A stretch of DNA of 64,000 nucleotides. Origin: Fodinibius salicampi. GTDB taxonomy: Bacteria; Bacteroidota; Rhodothermia; Balneolales; Balneolaceae. A program made the position numbers and the translations under genes. Shown here one piece after another: positions 53,433 through 64,000 of this stretch; positions within the stretch are counted from its first letter, which is position 1; every line of letters starts with the position of its first letter. Below the pieces are notes generated by a model. It was not told the origin of the DNA, did no database searches, and worked only from the letters and a program-made list of their open reading frames with translations. The DNA is taken from positions 50,091 to 114,090 of the forward strand of contig NZ_BAABRS010000006.1 of NCBI RefSeq assembly GCF_039545095.1. Reading direction: 5' to 3'.

Positions 53433-56400
53433 CTATTGCCCTCCAACCCCGATCAAAATTGGATACTCATTTGGGTTTACCGTCCACACGGTGCCAAAGT
53501 CAAAGCCCGTCATATTGGTTTGGGCGGTGGAACCTTGCATCTGACTGGTCGTCAGCCCGGTGCCGCCGTCAGAATTGGCCAGACCGGTAGTCTGGGTATC
53601 CCAGTAGCTTTCTGTTGCAGTAGCTGAAGCAAAGCGTGTATCTTCATAGCCCACAAGTCCGCCGAGTGAATTACTTCCAGAAATCGCTCCTGTGGCATAG
53701 GAATGTTCTACTATTCCTTTATTATTTCCTACCAATCCCCCGGCAATGGTATAGGATGCAGACACATTGCCCCTGGCATAGCTGTTGGTGATAGTACCAG
53801 CATAGTTAGTTCCCACAAGCCCACCTACATTAGCCCTGCCATTTACATTGACCAAGGAGTAGGATCGTCTTATGGCTCCACTATTTTCACCAACTAAACC
53901 ACCAGTAGTGCCACTAATACTATTGGTTATGGTTCCTGAAACATAAGAGTTGGTGATGGTCCCTTGATTAATCCCTGCCAGTCCACCCACGGTGTCTTCT
54001 GTGGTTATATCGATGTTGATCAGTTGTACATTGGAAATTTGGCCTCCTGAGCTTACTGCACCAAATAATCCATAAATAGTGCCTTGGTTACGGTCCATGG
54101 TCAGCCCGTTGATCGTATGGCCATTTCCGTCATAGCTTCCTGAGAATTGGTTGTTTAAATCGCTAATAGGCTTAAATCCTTGTCCCCCGTTCCAGCCGGC
54201 TGTGGCCGAGGCGTCAATATCGGCGGTTTGTACGAGGTGAGCATCCAAAAATTGATTCACAACCTGCAGTTGGTCGATGGTTTCTACCTGGTAAGGATCT
54301 GTGGCCGTGCCGCTGCCTTGGGGAAAGGGATTTTGTACCGGAATGATGATGGTGTAGGTTGGGGTGGTGCCGCCCGCGTTGGAAGCGGTTATAGTAAACC
54401 GGTACTCGTGGGCGTTGCCGTCGGCACTGTGGTTGTAATCAAGGGAGGAAGGGCCATCAATGTGAATAGCATATTGATTAATACTGTTCACGCTGAACAG
54501 CCCGCCATCAGTGCCCCCGGTAACAGTGGCACTGGTCGCCAGGTCCGCCGTTAAGCTGGTGCCAAGAGAAAAGTTAAGAATATTTTGTAGGTCTGTGCCA
54601 GCGGGGACGGGATCAAAGCGGTAGATATACTCTTCATTCGTCGAATTTAGGGAATAGCTTTCGGTAGTGGCCGGACGAATGACTCCACGATTAATGGTGG
54701 GCACTTCTACAACGTTGGTTACGGTAATACTCACCTGCTGGCTGGTGCCGAGTGCCCCGTCGTTTACGTTTAGATCTAACTCGTAGGTATTGTCGCCATT
54801 ATCATCGCGCGGGGTCTCAAAATCCGGTGCAGGTGAGATAGAAATTTCCCCCGAATTGGCATCGGAACTAAATGTAAGCGTCCCTTTGGTGCCGCCCAGC
54901 AGGGCAAAGTCAAGGGCATCCCCATCAGGATCGCTGGCAGTGATGGTGCCCACGGTAGCGGTGTTTTCTTCGATCGTAAAGGGACCTGCGCCGGTAATGA
55001 CCGGGGCTTCATTTACATCCTGAACGGTAATATCCAGGATTTTCGTCAGGCTGAAGCTGCCGTCACTGATGGTTACTTCGGCTTCATAGCTGTTGTCGGT
55101 GTTGGCATCCGCCGGATTCTCAAAGTTGGGAGCGGTATTAAAGGTCAGCTTACCGCTGTTTTGGTCAAGCGTCAATGCCTTTGCGTCGGTTCCACCGGTT
55201 ATGTTGTAAGTAATGGCATTTCCTTCTGGATCATTGGCGTCAATGGTACCTGCGTCGGTGCTGTTTTCATTGGCCAGCAGGATATCTGGGCTGACCATGA
55301 CTGGAGCTTCGTCGACGTTTGTTACAGTTATGGTAATGGTTTTTGTGACGCTCACATTGCCATCGCTGACTTTGACTTCTACCTGGTAGATATTGTCAGC
55401 ATCTGCATCAGCTGGATTCTCAAAATCAGGGATTGTGCTAAATATCAAGGCGCCGCTGTCTTGATCGATGTTAAATTGTCCCTGGTCGGCCCCGCCGCTC
55501 AGGCTGAAGGTCAGAGCATCCCCATCGGGATCTGATGCTGTGATGGTCCCGACCTCAGAACTGTTTTCTTCAATTTCAAAAGACCCCTCTCCGGTAATCG
55601 TGGGGGCGGCATTATTCCCAACGGTAAATGTTGGTCCAGTAGCTGTTTGGGTACCTACCTTCACCGTGACGGGTCCGCTGGTGGCATTGTTGGGTACGTT
55701 GGTCACCAATTCAGTGGTAGAAGCGCTGTTGACCGTTGCCTGGGTGCCATTAAAGGTGACAATATTTTTGGTGGCGGTGGGGCTGAAGTTTGTTCCGGAA
55801 ATGGTAACGGTAGTGCCGGCCGGGCCTGCTTTGGGATTAATATCCTGGATTGTGACTTGCGGTTCTGGGGCTTCCGATAGAGTAAAGGTTGGTCCGGTGA
55901 TTGTCTGACCATTGGAAGTAACCTTGATCAAACCTGAAGTCGCTTTCTGGGGAACGGTGGTTATGAGCTTTGTACTGTCCGTATGGGTAATTATAGCTGG
56001 TGTGTCATTAAAGAGCACTTGGTTGCTATCCGGCTGCGAAGAAAAGTGGTGTCCATGTATGGTGACTTTTGTTCCAATAGGGCCGGTTTTGGGGATCACT
56101 TCATCAATCAGAGGTTGCCTGAGGAGAGTGAAACCGGTACTGGTAGCTCTCCTAGAGCCAACGGTCAGTTCTATGGAGCTGCTGCTGGCGTTTTCCGGAA
56201 CTTCAACTATGATCTTTGTAGCACTGAGGCTAAGCAGGGGTGCCAGCTGATTTCCAAAAGAGACAGAGACGGGCAGTCCGTTGATATTCGTTCCAGGCTC
56301 TCCATTGGCTTTTAGTGTTATGCCGGTAGTATCGGACTGAAGAGAATCGTCTGTCATTGAACCTGGGTTCTGTACAGTGCTGTCGCCGGGTACTGTGGCC

Positions 56401-56846
56401 ATCATAGCTGGGGGAAGAAAGTGGTTGCCCGTGATAGTGACCTGGGTCCCGGGACCGCCATATGCAGGTGTTATGGCTTCAATCTGGGGTTTCTCCGTAA
56501 GCACTTTGAAGTAGGGACCGTTTGCTACTTTTCCACCTACAGACAGGGTTACGGGTCCACTAGTTGCACCTTCCGGAACCTTAAACCGAAGGCTGTTTGA
56601 ACCATAACTGAGGATGGGGACATCTATGCCATTAAGTTCTATTTGATTCCTGTTGTGTTTGGGATCAATGCTATTGCTTTGGATAGTTACTTTACTGCCA
56701 ACTTTGCCACTATCGGGACTGATGCTGGTAATTTCGATGGTGCTCTGTTGTGAACTACTTCCGGTATCACTGCAAGAAGTGCTTAAGGTGATAATACAAA
56801 CAAGTAGTAAAATAGACCAGGAAAGGCGAAGGATAGTCTTTGTCAT
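53433..56846 (-). CDS. large IPT/TIG, cadherin-like and GLUG repeat lipoprotein
   Basis: 1137 residues with lipid Cys25 (STSC), so it is surface-anchored. Four IPT/TIG Ig-like domains at about 36-410 (each with PxxGxxGTxVTIxG), three cadherin-like repeats at about 415-715 (DPDGDAL, FENPADANTDNSYEAEV), a linker to about 850, and a C-terminal GLUG-motif region (about 870-1100, repeated GGLVG and NSY). Such proteins act in adhesion or glycan binding; partner and target are unknown. No peptidase or secretion sorting domain is visible. It stands next to the palindromic gap and may be accessory DNA. Confidence 0.88.
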   Translation of the reverse strand: MTKTILRLSWSILLLVCIITLSTSCSDTGSSSQQSTIEITSISPDSGKVGSKVTIQSNSIDPKHNRNQIELNGIDVPILSYGSNSLRFKVPEGATSGPVTLSVGGKVANGPYFKVLTEKPQIEAITPAYGGPGTQVTITGNHFLPPAMMATVPGDSTVQNPGSMTDDSLQSDTTGITLKANGEPGTNINGLPVSVSFGNQLAPLLSLSATKIIVEVPENASSSSIELTVGSRRATSTGFTLLRQPLIDEVIPKTGPIGTKVTIHGHHFSSQPDSNQVLFNDTPAIITHTDSTKLITTVPQKATSGLIKVTSNGQTITGPTFTLSEAPEPQVTIQDINPKAGPAGTTVTISGTNFSPTATKNIVTFNGTQATVNSASTTELVTNVPNNATSGPVTVKVGTQTATGPTFTVGNNAAPTITGEGSFEIEENSSEVGTITASDPDGDALTFSLSGGADQGQFNIDQDSGALIFSTIPDFENPADADADNIYQVEVKVSDGNVSVTKTITITVTNVDEAPVMVSPDILLANENSTDAGTIDANDPEGNAITYNITGGTDAKALTLDQNSGKLTFNTAPNFENPADANTDNSYEAEVTISDGSFSLTKILDITVQDVNEAPVITGAGPFTIEENTATVGTITASDPDGDALDFALLGGTKGTLTFSSDANSGEISISPAPDFETPRDDNGDNTYELDLNVNDGALGTSQQVSITVTNVVEVPTINRGVIRPATTESYSLNSTNEEYIYRFDPVPAGTDLQNILNFSLGTSLTADLATSATVTGGTDGGLFSVNSINQYAIHIDGPSSLDYNHSADGNAHEYRFTITASNAGGTTPTYTIIIPVQNPFPQGSGTATDPYQVETIDQLQVVNQFLDAHLVQTADIDASATAGWNGGQGFKPISDLNNQFSGSYDGNGHTINGLTMDRNQGTIYGLFGAVSSGGQISNVQLINIDITTEDTVGGLAGINQGTITNSYVSGTITNSISGTTGGLVGENSGAIRRSYSLVNVNGRANVGGLVGTNYAGTITNSYARGNVSASYTIAGGLVGNNKGIVEHSYATGAISGSNSLGGLVGYEDTRFASATATESYWDTQTTGLANSDGGTGLTTSQMQGSTAQTNMTGFDFGTVWTVNPNEYPILIGVGGQ

Positions 56847-57237
56847 TTTTAAACGTAATATGGGTTATGCTTAGTTAATTAATTTAATCAGCTATAGGAC
56901 AGCCAAATTTGATAGCAGTATTCTTTGCCAACGAACTGTTTAGTTGAACTGCTGGAGCCCCGATAGGACTTTTAGATAAATGTAGGTGATGTAATATGTA
57001 TCTCCTTTGTGGAGAAATAATCATATTTATTCAATCGCTAATAAATGTCTTTCAATAGCATTAATTATTGAAAGCGCATAAATATTGAGATTCTCTCGAA
57101 TTGAAAAGTAAAAATGCGAACGGTCTTGGATAGGTCAAGAATCAGGAGGGCAAGAGACAGATCGAATTACTTGTTCAATAACTGTGGTGTTATTATTCCT
57201 TATCCGGAGAATTAAGGCTAAGTCCGGTGCGTTAGAT
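56847..57237. other. intergenic region, no clear features
   Basis: 391 bp between the lipoprotein and AraC genes. It is AT-rich near 57000 and shows no convincing ORF, RNA or repeat. It should hold the promoter of the lipoprotein gene. Confidence 0.6.
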
Positions 57238-58080
57238 TCATGGATGGTAACTATTTTCGGAATCGCTGCGCATAATCCTGGAGAAAACAGTTTTGAAAAG
57301 GCTGGGATTATCACCAGTGAGTACACTAAGGTCGTCACTGTGATATTTCTTGAATTTTTTCATGAAATGGGAGCGGTCGTAATAGCCAAACTTCATTAAA
57401 ATTTGATCAACATCACCATCGGTATCTGCTGCTGCAATTTCGCTGCAGGTAAAATTGAACCGGACTTGACGGATAAACTGGCCGGGGGTAAAACCGATAA
57501 ACTTTTTGAATGTCTTTTCCAGGTAACGCCGGCTTACATCCTCATAATCACATAGGTCTTTAACTTTCAATATGCCCTTTTTTTCATAAATATAATCGAT
57601 TACCACATCCAAATGGGTATATTCCGTCATATTGGGTACTTTCCGGAGCATAAAATCGCTAAGTAGTAATAGTCGGCTTTCAGTGGATTTGGTTTGAATG
57701 AGTTGTTGCCAAATCTGGTTTGCCTCCTCACCAATTACCTGATCCAGAGAAATAAAATCATTTTGGATGTCAGCTAAATAGATACCGAAAAGCTTGTAGG
57801 TAGCTGTGGGCTTTAAAGCAATACCGTAATACAACAAGGGGATGTCACTGTCAAAAGAAAAGGTGGGGAAATACTGTCCGCCCAAAGCATATTTTGGAAA
57901 CTTTCGAATACCGTTTACCCCTTTAATACGTGGATTCCCTTTCAGAACAATGGTGATGGTGCCCATTCCCATCGGGATAACCCGATTTTCTTCGAAGGTG
58001 CTTGGCCTCGGTATATTGATCTCATAGATGCGCTTTACAAAGTGGGATAATTCCTTTGGTGGCAAGATAAATTCATGCAT
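57238..58080 (-). CDS. AraC-family transcriptional regulator
   Basis: 280 residues. The C-terminal roughly 100 form the twin helix-turn-helix: VKDLCDYEDVSRRYLEKTFKKFIGFTPGQFIRQVRF and VDQILMKFGYYDRSHFMKKFKKY. The N-terminal 150 (FILPPKELSHFVKRIYEINIP, YALGGQYFPTFSF) is the cupin-like sensor found in the DUF6597-type group, an inference. The ligand is unknown. It is the upstream neighbour on the same strand as the lipoprotein gene and could regulate it. Confidence 0.88.
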   Translation of the reverse strand: MHEFILPPKELSHFVKRIYEINIPRPSTFEENRVIPMGMGTITIVLKGNPRIKGVNGIRKFPKYALGGQYFPTFSFDSDIPLLYYGIALKPTATYKLFGIYLADIQNDFISLDQVIGEEANQIWQQLIQTKSTESRLLLLSDFMLRKVPNMTEYTHLDVVIDYIYEKKGILKVKDLCDYEDVSRRYLEKTFKKFIGFTPGQFIRQVRFNFTCSEIAAADTDGDVDQILMKFGYYDRSHFMKKFKKYHSDDLSVLTGDNPSLFKTVFSRIMRSDSENSYHP

Positions 58081-58537
58081 AAGTCAGTACATTCTTTCTC
58101 AGAGTATATTTTTGTACTAGATATAGAATCATTTTTTTGATTTCCCTATAAGATATTTCTACTCTCTTCCGTGCGTACAATCACAGAATATTTTTGCGTT
58201 TATTTGTAGTACAAAATCCTAGGCAATAGCGTTAGCAGTACAGCATCAACAGGTTAGGCCAACGGTAAATCTTGATCAGGTAAATAGTTAATTTTAATAG
58301 GCATCGCAAATGAATAAGAACCTCGTGGTGGGACAAGGGATTAGGGTATCTATACTATATCAGGGTTAAATGCTATAATGTAGTAGTTTCGTAAACTCCA
58401 TACGTAGAATATTATTTGAACTTTACAGGATGAACATCGACTTACTAGGATTGAGTAGGAGGGGGAGGATTGATTGTCGCTGTTATCGGCGCTATTCTGC
58501 AAAAAAGCACTAGTCTACAGTTCCTAACTTTAGCTAT
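58081..58537. other. intergenic region, no clear features
   Basis: 457 bp between the AraC and recG genes. No convincing ORF, RNA gene or repeat was found. Confidence 0.6.
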
Positions 58538-60607
58538 CTATCCCATACCGTAAAATTTGCTTCGTTCCTTAAAGTATGGGAGGAATACTTTCTTAAGCTC
58601 TTGATGTGGTGGTTCTTCAAAGTGGGGATCTTTATCCATGATCTCCCAAGCTGCAGATTTCGTTTGTTCCAGTATCCACTGGTCTTCGACAATATCAGCA
58701 ACCCTAAATTCAGGCATACCACTCTGCTTGGTGCCCAGGAAATCTCCAGGCCCCCGAAGCTTAAGATCAGCTTCCGCAATTTCAAAGCCGTCATTTGTTT
58801 GTGCCATTTTACGCAGACGGAATTGTCCTTCTTTACTTACCTTTTGTCCGTGGATTAAAATACAATAGCTCTGTCGTTTGCCACGACCAATCCGTCCCCT
58901 TAGCTGATGGAGCTGAGAGAGGCCAAATCGTTCGGCGTGCTCAACAATCATAATACTGGCGTTAGGCACATCGACTCCCACTTCTATAACGGTCGTTGAA
59001 ACAAGTAGCTGAATCTTATTTTCAATAAATTTTTGCATTATGGCGTCCTTCTCTTCGGATTTCATCTGCCCGTGTAATAATCCAACCTCAAAATCCGAAA
59101 ATCGCTTTTTGAGCTTCTCAAATCCTGCTGTGGCATCTTTCAAATCCATTTTTTCTGATTCTTCCACCAGTGGATACACTACATATGCCTGTCCGCCAGC
59201 CGCGAGTTCTTCCTCAACAAAACGGTAGATATCTGCTTGTTTTTTCTGGGGACGTACAGCAGTTTTTACTGGTTTTCGTCCTCCGGGCAGTCCTTTGATT
59301 ACAGAAATATCCAGATCACTATAGAGGGTCATCGCCAGAGAACGCGGAATAGGGGTGGCCGACATGACCAGTACATGTGGATGGGAGCCTTTTGTTAGAA
59401 TTTCGGCTCTTTGTTTTACGCCAAACCGGTGCTGTTCATCGATAACAGCCAGTCCCAGTCGGTAAAAATTGACCTCTTCTTGTATGATTGCGTGAGTCCC
59501 CACTGCGATATCGCAATTCCCTCCTTCAATATCAGTAAGAATATCTGTACGTAGAGTTGGTTTTTGATTCCCTACCAGCAAGCGGATGTTAATATCCAGC
59601 GGATCCAGGAAACTGGAGAGCGTGCGAAAATGTTGTTCCGCCAAAATCTCGGTAGGCGCCATAAAGGCAGCCTGGAAGTCGTTGTCCAGAGCCATCAGTA
59701 TAGCGCCTATGGCTACAATCGTTTTTCCCGAACCGACATCTCCCTGTACAAGTCGATTCATTTGCTTCCCGGACCGGACGTCTTTTTTTATGTCCGAAAG
59801 TGCGGATTTTTGTCCCTCTGTTAGTTCAAAGGGTAGATTCTTATTAAAAAATTGTTTGGTGTAATTTCCGAGATTATTAAAGACCGGTCCCTGGTGTTGT
59901 TCAATTACTTCGTGCTTGGTTTTAGCAACACTTAATTCAAATAGAAAAAGTTCTTCAAACTTAAACCGTATGAAGGCCTTCTTATATTCAGACTTCGACT
60001 GGGGGAAGTGCATCATCCGGTAAGCCAAATGTCGTTTGGGTAAGTCATACTCAGAAAGAATATAAGGAGGGAGGAATTCCGGAGGTTTTTCTTTCTGGAG
60101 GATCTGCTTCTGCCAGCTGTGAATCAGTTTGTTTGTAATGCGATGCTTGGAAAAGGCGTTATTACTTGGATAAATGGGAACAATCTTTTTCAGATCGCTA
60201 ATATCCGATTTATCATCCAGTTTATCCACTTCGGGGTGAGCCATGGACAGGTAACGACCGTACTGCTTGGCTTTTCCAAAAAAAGCGACTACTTCTCCCT
60301 CAGAGAATTGCTTTTTTATATAATACCCACCTTTAAACCATACCCCTTTAAGTGATGCCGTATCATCCTGTATAATAATTTCCAGTCGTTTTTTACGTCC
60401 ATAGCCAGACTGCTGGATCTTTTTGATACGTCCCACTACTGTTACTTGCTCTCCATTACCGCTGACTTGACGAATAGGTAAAACTGTAGTTTTGTCCAGA
60501 TACCGGCGAGGCAAGAAATTCATTAGATCGAGAATGGTGTCGATTCCACTCTCAGAAAGCGCTTTTATTCGCTTGTTACCCAGCTTTGGAAGATCAGATA
60601 AATTCAA
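58538..60607 (-). CDS. recG: ATP-dependent DNA helicase RecG
   Basis: 689 residues, normal length. It remodels stalled replication forks and Holliday junctions. The N-terminal wedge/OB domain includes GEQVTVVGRIKKIQQSGYGRKK, then the helicase core with Walker A GDVGSGKT, DEQH box VIDEQHRFG, SATPIPRSLAM (motif III), TTVIEVGVDVPNAS (motif V) and QLRGRIGRGKRQSYC (motif VI). All motifs are intact. It is divergent from the ribosomal-protein operon. Confidence 0.95.
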   Translation of the reverse strand: MNLSDLPKLGNKRIKALSESGIDTILDLMNFLPRRYLDKTTVLPIRQVSGNGEQVTVVGRIKKIQQSGYGRKKRLEIIIQDDTASLKGVWFKGGYYIKKQFSEGEVVAFFGKAKQYGRYLSMAHPEVDKLDDKSDISDLKKIVPIYPSNNAFSKHRITNKLIHSWQKQILQKEKPPEFLPPYILSEYDLPKRHLAYRMMHFPQSKSEYKKAFIRFKFEELFLFELSVAKTKHEVIEQHQGPVFNNLGNYTKQFFNKNLPFELTEGQKSALSDIKKDVRSGKQMNRLVQGDVGSGKTIVAIGAILMALDNDFQAAFMAPTEILAEQHFRTLSSFLDPLDINIRLLVGNQKPTLRTDILTDIEGGNCDIAVGTHAIIQEEVNFYRLGLAVIDEQHRFGVKQRAEILTKGSHPHVLVMSATPIPRSLAMTLYSDLDISVIKGLPGGRKPVKTAVRPQKKQADIYRFVEEELAAGGQAYVVYPLVEESEKMDLKDATAGFEKLKKRFSDFEVGLLHGQMKSEEKDAIMQKFIENKIQLLVSTTVIEVGVDVPNASIMIVEHAERFGLSQLHQLRGRIGRGKRQSYCILIHGQKVSKEGQFRLRKMAQTNDGFEIAEADLKLRGPGDFLGTKQSGMPEFRVADIVEDQWILEQTKSAAWEIMDKDPHFEEPPHQELKKVFLPYFKERSKFYGMG

Positions 60608-60728
60608 AATAGATATACTGATATATATTAATATACTACTTATTTGAGGTATATAAACCCAATGTAGGAAAGGTATATAAGGAATAAGCCATAAACCTAA
60701 AAAAGAAGAAGAAAAGATAAATTATTTC

Positions 60729-60760
60729 TTGCATAAGTAGGTATAAATTCCTTATCATTG
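60729..60760 (+). promoter_or_regulatory. possible promoter of the str operon
   Basis: TTG at 60729-60731 and TATCATTG at 60753-60760, 21 nt apart, near the TAnnTTTG consensus with one change. It lies about 45 nt before rpsL. Confidence 0.4.
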
Positions 60761-60804
60761 GCAACTCTTGTTCGACCGAAAAATCAATTAAGCGTTTTAA
60801 AATC

Positions 60805-61176
60805 GTGCCTACAATACAACAACTTATTCGTAAAGGTAGAAAAAGTAAGCCGTCAAAGACAACGGCCCCTGCTTTGGAAAACTGCCCGCAAAAACGCGGG
60901 GTTTGTGTACGTGTTTATACTACTACGCCTAAAAAGCCTAACTCGGCTTTGCGTAAGGTTGCACGTGTTCGTCTGACTAATGGTTATGAAGTAACGGCTT
61001 ATATCCCCGGAGAGGGGCATAACTTGCAAGAGCACAGTATTGTGCTCGTTCGCGGTGGCCGTGTTAAAGACTTGCCGGGGGTACGCTACCATATTGTACG
61101 CGGTACGCTCGATACAGCCGGCGTTGAAGACCGTAAGCAGGGTCGAAGTCTTTACGGAACCAAAAAGCCTAATTAA
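60805..61176 (+). CDS. rpsL: 30S ribosomal protein S12
   Basis: 123 residues. [20 protein letters not shown] and [11 protein letters not shown] are conserved decoding-site segments; the positions linked to streptomycin resistance (Lys43 and Lys88 in KDLPGVRYH) are wild type. First gene of the str operon, followed by rpsG after 35 nt. Confidence 0.97.
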   Translation: MPTIQQLIRKGRKSKPSKTTAPALENCPQKRGVCVRVYTTTPKKPNSALRKVARVRLTNGYEVTAYIPGEGHNLQEHSIVLVRGGRVKDLPGVRYHIVRGTLDTAGVEDRKQGRSLYGTKKPN

Positions 61177-61199
61177 ATAAGATTGTTGGTAGGAAATAA

Positions 61200-61679
<480 letters not shown>

Positions 61680-61705
61680 AAGATTTAGAGATATAATTTA
61701 TAGTA

Positions 61706-63850
61706 ATGGCTGAGACAAAGACACAAACAGATCCTAAAATTGTAGACCGTATAAAACGGACGCGTAATATTGGTATTGCTGCTCACGTAGATGCAGGGAA
61801 AACCACTATTACGGAGCGTATTCTGTATTATACTGGTATAACTCATCGTATAGGTGAGACTCATGACGGTGCATCCCAAATGGATTGGATGGACCAGGAA
61901 AAGGAGCGGGGTATTACTATTACCTCTGCTGCTACTCATTGTATATGGAAAGATCACCGTATTAATATTATTGATACGCCCGGACACGTTGATTTTACGG
62001 TTGAAGTTGAGCGTTCTCTGCGTGTTCTCGATGGTGTGATTGGTGTTTTTGACTCGGTAGGTGCTGTACAGCCTCAGTCCGAAACGGTATGGCGGCAGGC
62101 TAATAAGTATGATGTCCCCCGCATGGCGTTTGTCAATAAGATGGACCGCGTAGGGGCTGACTTTTTTAATGTGATTGAGGAGATGCGGGATAAGCTTAAA
62201 GCTAATCCTATTCCTATACAGATACCGATTGGAGTAGAGGAAACGTTCCGCGGTGTTGTTGACCTTATCAAAATGAAGGGGATTATCTGGGATGAAGAAT
62301 CTCTTGGAATGGAATATGAAGAGATCGAAATTCCTGATGATCTTAAGGAAGATGCCGCTAAGTATCGTAAAATTATGATCGAGGCTATTGCCGATCATAA
62401 TGATGAGCTGATGGAAAAGTACTTGATGGATGAGGAGATTAGTGAGGAAGAAATTGAAGATGCTCTTCGTCAGGCTACGCTGAACCGGGATATTACAACG
62501 GTTATGTGTGGTTCTGCTCTTAAGAATAAGGGTGTTCAGACGCTTTTGGATAAGGTTATTAAGTATATGCCGAGTCCATATGATATTCCTCCAATCGAAG
62601 GTAAGAATCCTGAAAATCATGACGAGAAGCTCTTGCGTAAGCCCAGTGTGCAGGAACCATTTTCTGCCTTGGCCTTTAAGATCATGTCTGATCCTTATGT
62701 GGGGAAATTGACTTTTTTCCGGGTGTATTCCGGAACTCTTGAAAAAGGATCATATATTTATAATGCCACTACGGGTAAAAAAGAGCGGATTGGGCGTATC
62801 CTTGAAATGCACGCCAATGAAAAGAAAGATCTAGAGATTGTTCGTGCCGGAGATATCGCTGCTGCTGTTGGAGTGAAGGAAGTGCGCACCGGAGATTCTT
62901 TTTGTGATGTTGATGAGCCTATTCTGCTTGAAGAAATTACATTCCCTGAGCCTGTTATTAAGTTGGCTGTTGAGCCTAAATCGAAGGCTGATGCGGAAAA
63001 ACTTACAACGGGACTTATTAAGCTTGCTGAAGAAGATCCTACTTTCCAGGTTGAGACCGATGAAGAAACAGGTCAGACAACAATTGCTGGAATGGGAGAA
63101 CTTCACCTTGAGATTATTGTTGATCGATTGAAGCGGGAATTCAAGGTTGAGGCTAATGTTGGAGCACCCCAGGTATCTTACCGAGAAACGATTACCACAA
63201 ATATTGAACATCGCGAAACGTATAAAAAGCAGTCTGGTGGTCGTGGTAAGTTTGCAGATATGGAATTTGAAATTGCTCCTCTCGATCATTTCGAGGAATA
63301 TGACGAAGAGGACAATAATGTGTCAGTAAGTGAAGGATTTAAGTTTATTGATGAAATTGTCGGTGGAAATATTCCCCGTGAGTTTATTCCTTCTGTTGAG
63401 AAGGGATTCAAACAAGCTATGAGCGGTGGAATTCAGGCCGACTATCCGGTGCAAAACATCGGAGTTCGTCTTTATGATGGTTCTTACCATGATGTGGATT
63501 CGGATGCATTTAGCTTTGAGCTTTGTGCCAAGCTTGCATTCCGTAATTCTGCCAGGAAAGCCAATCCAGCTATTTTAGAACCCATTATGGATGTAGAGGT
63601 AATTACTCCTGAGGAATATATGGGGGATGTGATTGGTGATTTGAATGGTCGACGAGGAATCATTGGTAAGATGGACAATAAGAAGGAAGGGTCTGTGGTA
63701 AGGGCAAAGGTTCCGCTTTCCGAAATGTTCGGATATACAACAGATCTCCGGTCGATGACACAAGGTCGTGCAACATCGACCATGGAATTCGCTGAGTATC
63801 AGGCAGTTCCCTCGAACGTTGAAAAAGAAATTATAGAATCCAGATCTTAA
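61706..63850 (+). CDS. fusA: elongation factor G
   Basis: 714 residues, full length, catalyses ribosomal translocation. G motifs [17 protein letters not shown] and NKMDRVGA; domain IV includes [13 protein letters not shown] and the C-terminal EF-G signature ([28 protein letters not shown]). Third-base composition is low to medium G+C like the surrounding genes, in contrast with the following tuf start. Confidence 0.97.
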   Translation: MAETKTQTDPKIVDRIKRTRNIGIAAHVDAGKTTITERILYYTGITHRIGETHDGASQMDWMDQEKERGITITSAATHCIWKDHRINIIDTPGHVDFTVEVERSLRVLDGVIGVFDSVGAVQPQSETVWRQANKYDVPRMAFVNKMDRVGADFFNVIEEMRDKLKANPIPIQIPIGVEETFRGVVDLIKMKGIIWDEESLGMEYEEIEIPDDLKEDAAKYRKIMIEAIADHNDELMEKYLMDEEISEEEIEDALRQATLNRDITTVMCGSALKNKGVQTLLDKVIKYMPSPYDIPPIEGKNPENHDEKLLRKPSVQEPFSALAFKIMSDPYVGKLTFFRVYSGTLEKGSYIYNATTGKKERIGRILEMHANEKKDLEIVRAGDIAAAVGVKEVRTGDSFCDVDEPILLEEITFPEPVIKLAVEPKSKADAEKLTTGLIKLAEEDPTFQVETDEETGQTTIAGMGELHLEIIVDRLKREFKVEANVGAPQVSYRETITTNIEHRETYKKQSGGRGKFADMEFEIAPLDHFEEYDEEDNNVSVSEGFKFIDEIVGGNIPREFIPSVEKGFKQAMSGGIQADYPVQNIGVRLYDGSYHDVDSDAFSFELCAKLAFRNSARKANPAILEPIMDVEVITPEEYMGDVIGDLNGRRGIIGKMDNKKEGSVVRAKVPLSEMFGYTTDLRSMTQGRATSTMEFAEYQAVPSNVEKEIIESRS

Positions 63851-63873
63851 AACATCATTAACACTACAGTATT

Positions 63874-64000
63874 ATGGCAAAAGAGACATACCAGCGGAAT
63901 AAGCCGCATGTAAACATAGGAACGATAGGTCACGTAGACCACGGGAAGACGACCCTGACGGCCGCGATCACGACGGTGATGGCCAAGCACTACGGGGGCG
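63874..64000 (+). CDS. tuf: elongation factor Tu, N-terminal part (cut by window end)
   Basis: Begins [20 protein letters not shown] followed by [16 protein letters not shown], the EF-Tu G1 region, and stays open to the last base. Of 42 full codons, 31 end in G or C, and the last 21 all do, in strong contrast to fusA upstream. The gene follows fusA by 23 nt. Confidence 0.95.
   Translation, partial: MAKETYQRNKPHVNIGTIGHVDHGKTTLTAAITTVMAKHYGG

Noticed and set aside
55161..55535. 124-residue plus-strand frame inside the large lipoprotein gene
   Set aside because: It is an antisense shadow of the repeat-rich gene with low-complexity composition.
57135..57338. 67-residue minus-strand open frame
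   Set aside because: It overlaps the AraC gene end out of frame, has no family resemblance and no promoter.
58081..58537. Small RNA gene in the AraC-recG gap
   Set aside because: No terminator, strong fold or known RNA motif could be seen.

Overview
The window looks like chromosomal DNA of a free-living, probably mildly halophilic member of the Bacteroidota/Rhodothermota/Balneolota group, with Balneolota the best guess. The reasons are: -7 elements of the TAnnTTTG type in front of several genes with little sign of Shine-Dalgarno sequences; many lipoproteins with a short N-terminal lipobox; M61, DUF4112, DUF4469, YfhO and IPT/cadherin/GLUG proteins typical of this lineage; acidic proteins; and several cation/proton antiporters. 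The assignment rests on reading alone.

Layout. 0-5 kb: a small PH-like protein, asd, glyS, a cytosolic M23-type protein and an ornithine aminotransferase (rocD). 5.2-10.8 kb: a same-strand run of M20 amidohydrolase, alanine racemase, sodium:solute symporter, GNAT acetyltransferase and an ornithine-racemase-like enzyme, which reads as uptake and conversion of D/L amino acids. 10.8-16.1 kb: sodC, VOC protein, SDR, ABC-F ATPase and a CNNM/CBS membrane protein. 16.1-16.8 kb holds two decayed gene ends (a DapB-like dehydrogenase and a DacB-type carboxypeptidase). 16.8-28.7 kb: lipoprotein protease, two antiporters (CPA2 with Usp domains, CPA1 with TrkA-N), and two tandem APC permeases whose cytosolic tails look like a PTS EIIA-2 domain followed by a TrkA-C domain. 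28.7-38.8 kb: hisS, quinone oxidoreductase, then a surface polysaccharide patch (flippase, TupA-like ATP-grasp, two GT2, sulfotransferase) and YfhO. 38.9-45.2 kb: gatC, then ptsH-ptsI-PGI/PMI-birA-tilS-hpt. 45.2-45.8 kb: tRNA-Ser(GCT) followed by a small GIY-YIG nuclease gene framed by duplicated tRNA-end and terminator sequences. 45.8-52.6 kb: yjbQ, SDR, typA, M61 peptidase, DUF4112 and DUF4469 proteins. 52.6-53.4 kb is a gene-free stretch rich in palindromes. 53.4-60.6 kb: a large IPT/cadherin/GLUG lipoprotein, an AraC regulator and recG. 60.8-64 kb: the str operon rpsL-rpsG-fusA-tuf, with tuf cut by the window end.

Most noteworthy: (i) a possible miniature mobile unit made of a GIY-YIG ORF with hairpins whose stems differ but whose 14-nt loop is conserved (another copy lies 7.6 kb away); (ii) APC permease-EIIA-TrkA-C fusions together with HPr and Enzyme I but no sugar EIIB/EIIC in view, suggesting a regulatory PTS acting on amino-acid transport; (iii) the two-racemase cluster; (iv) paired gene remnants at 16.2-16.8 kb; (v) the abrupt shift to G/C-ending codons at the start of tuf.
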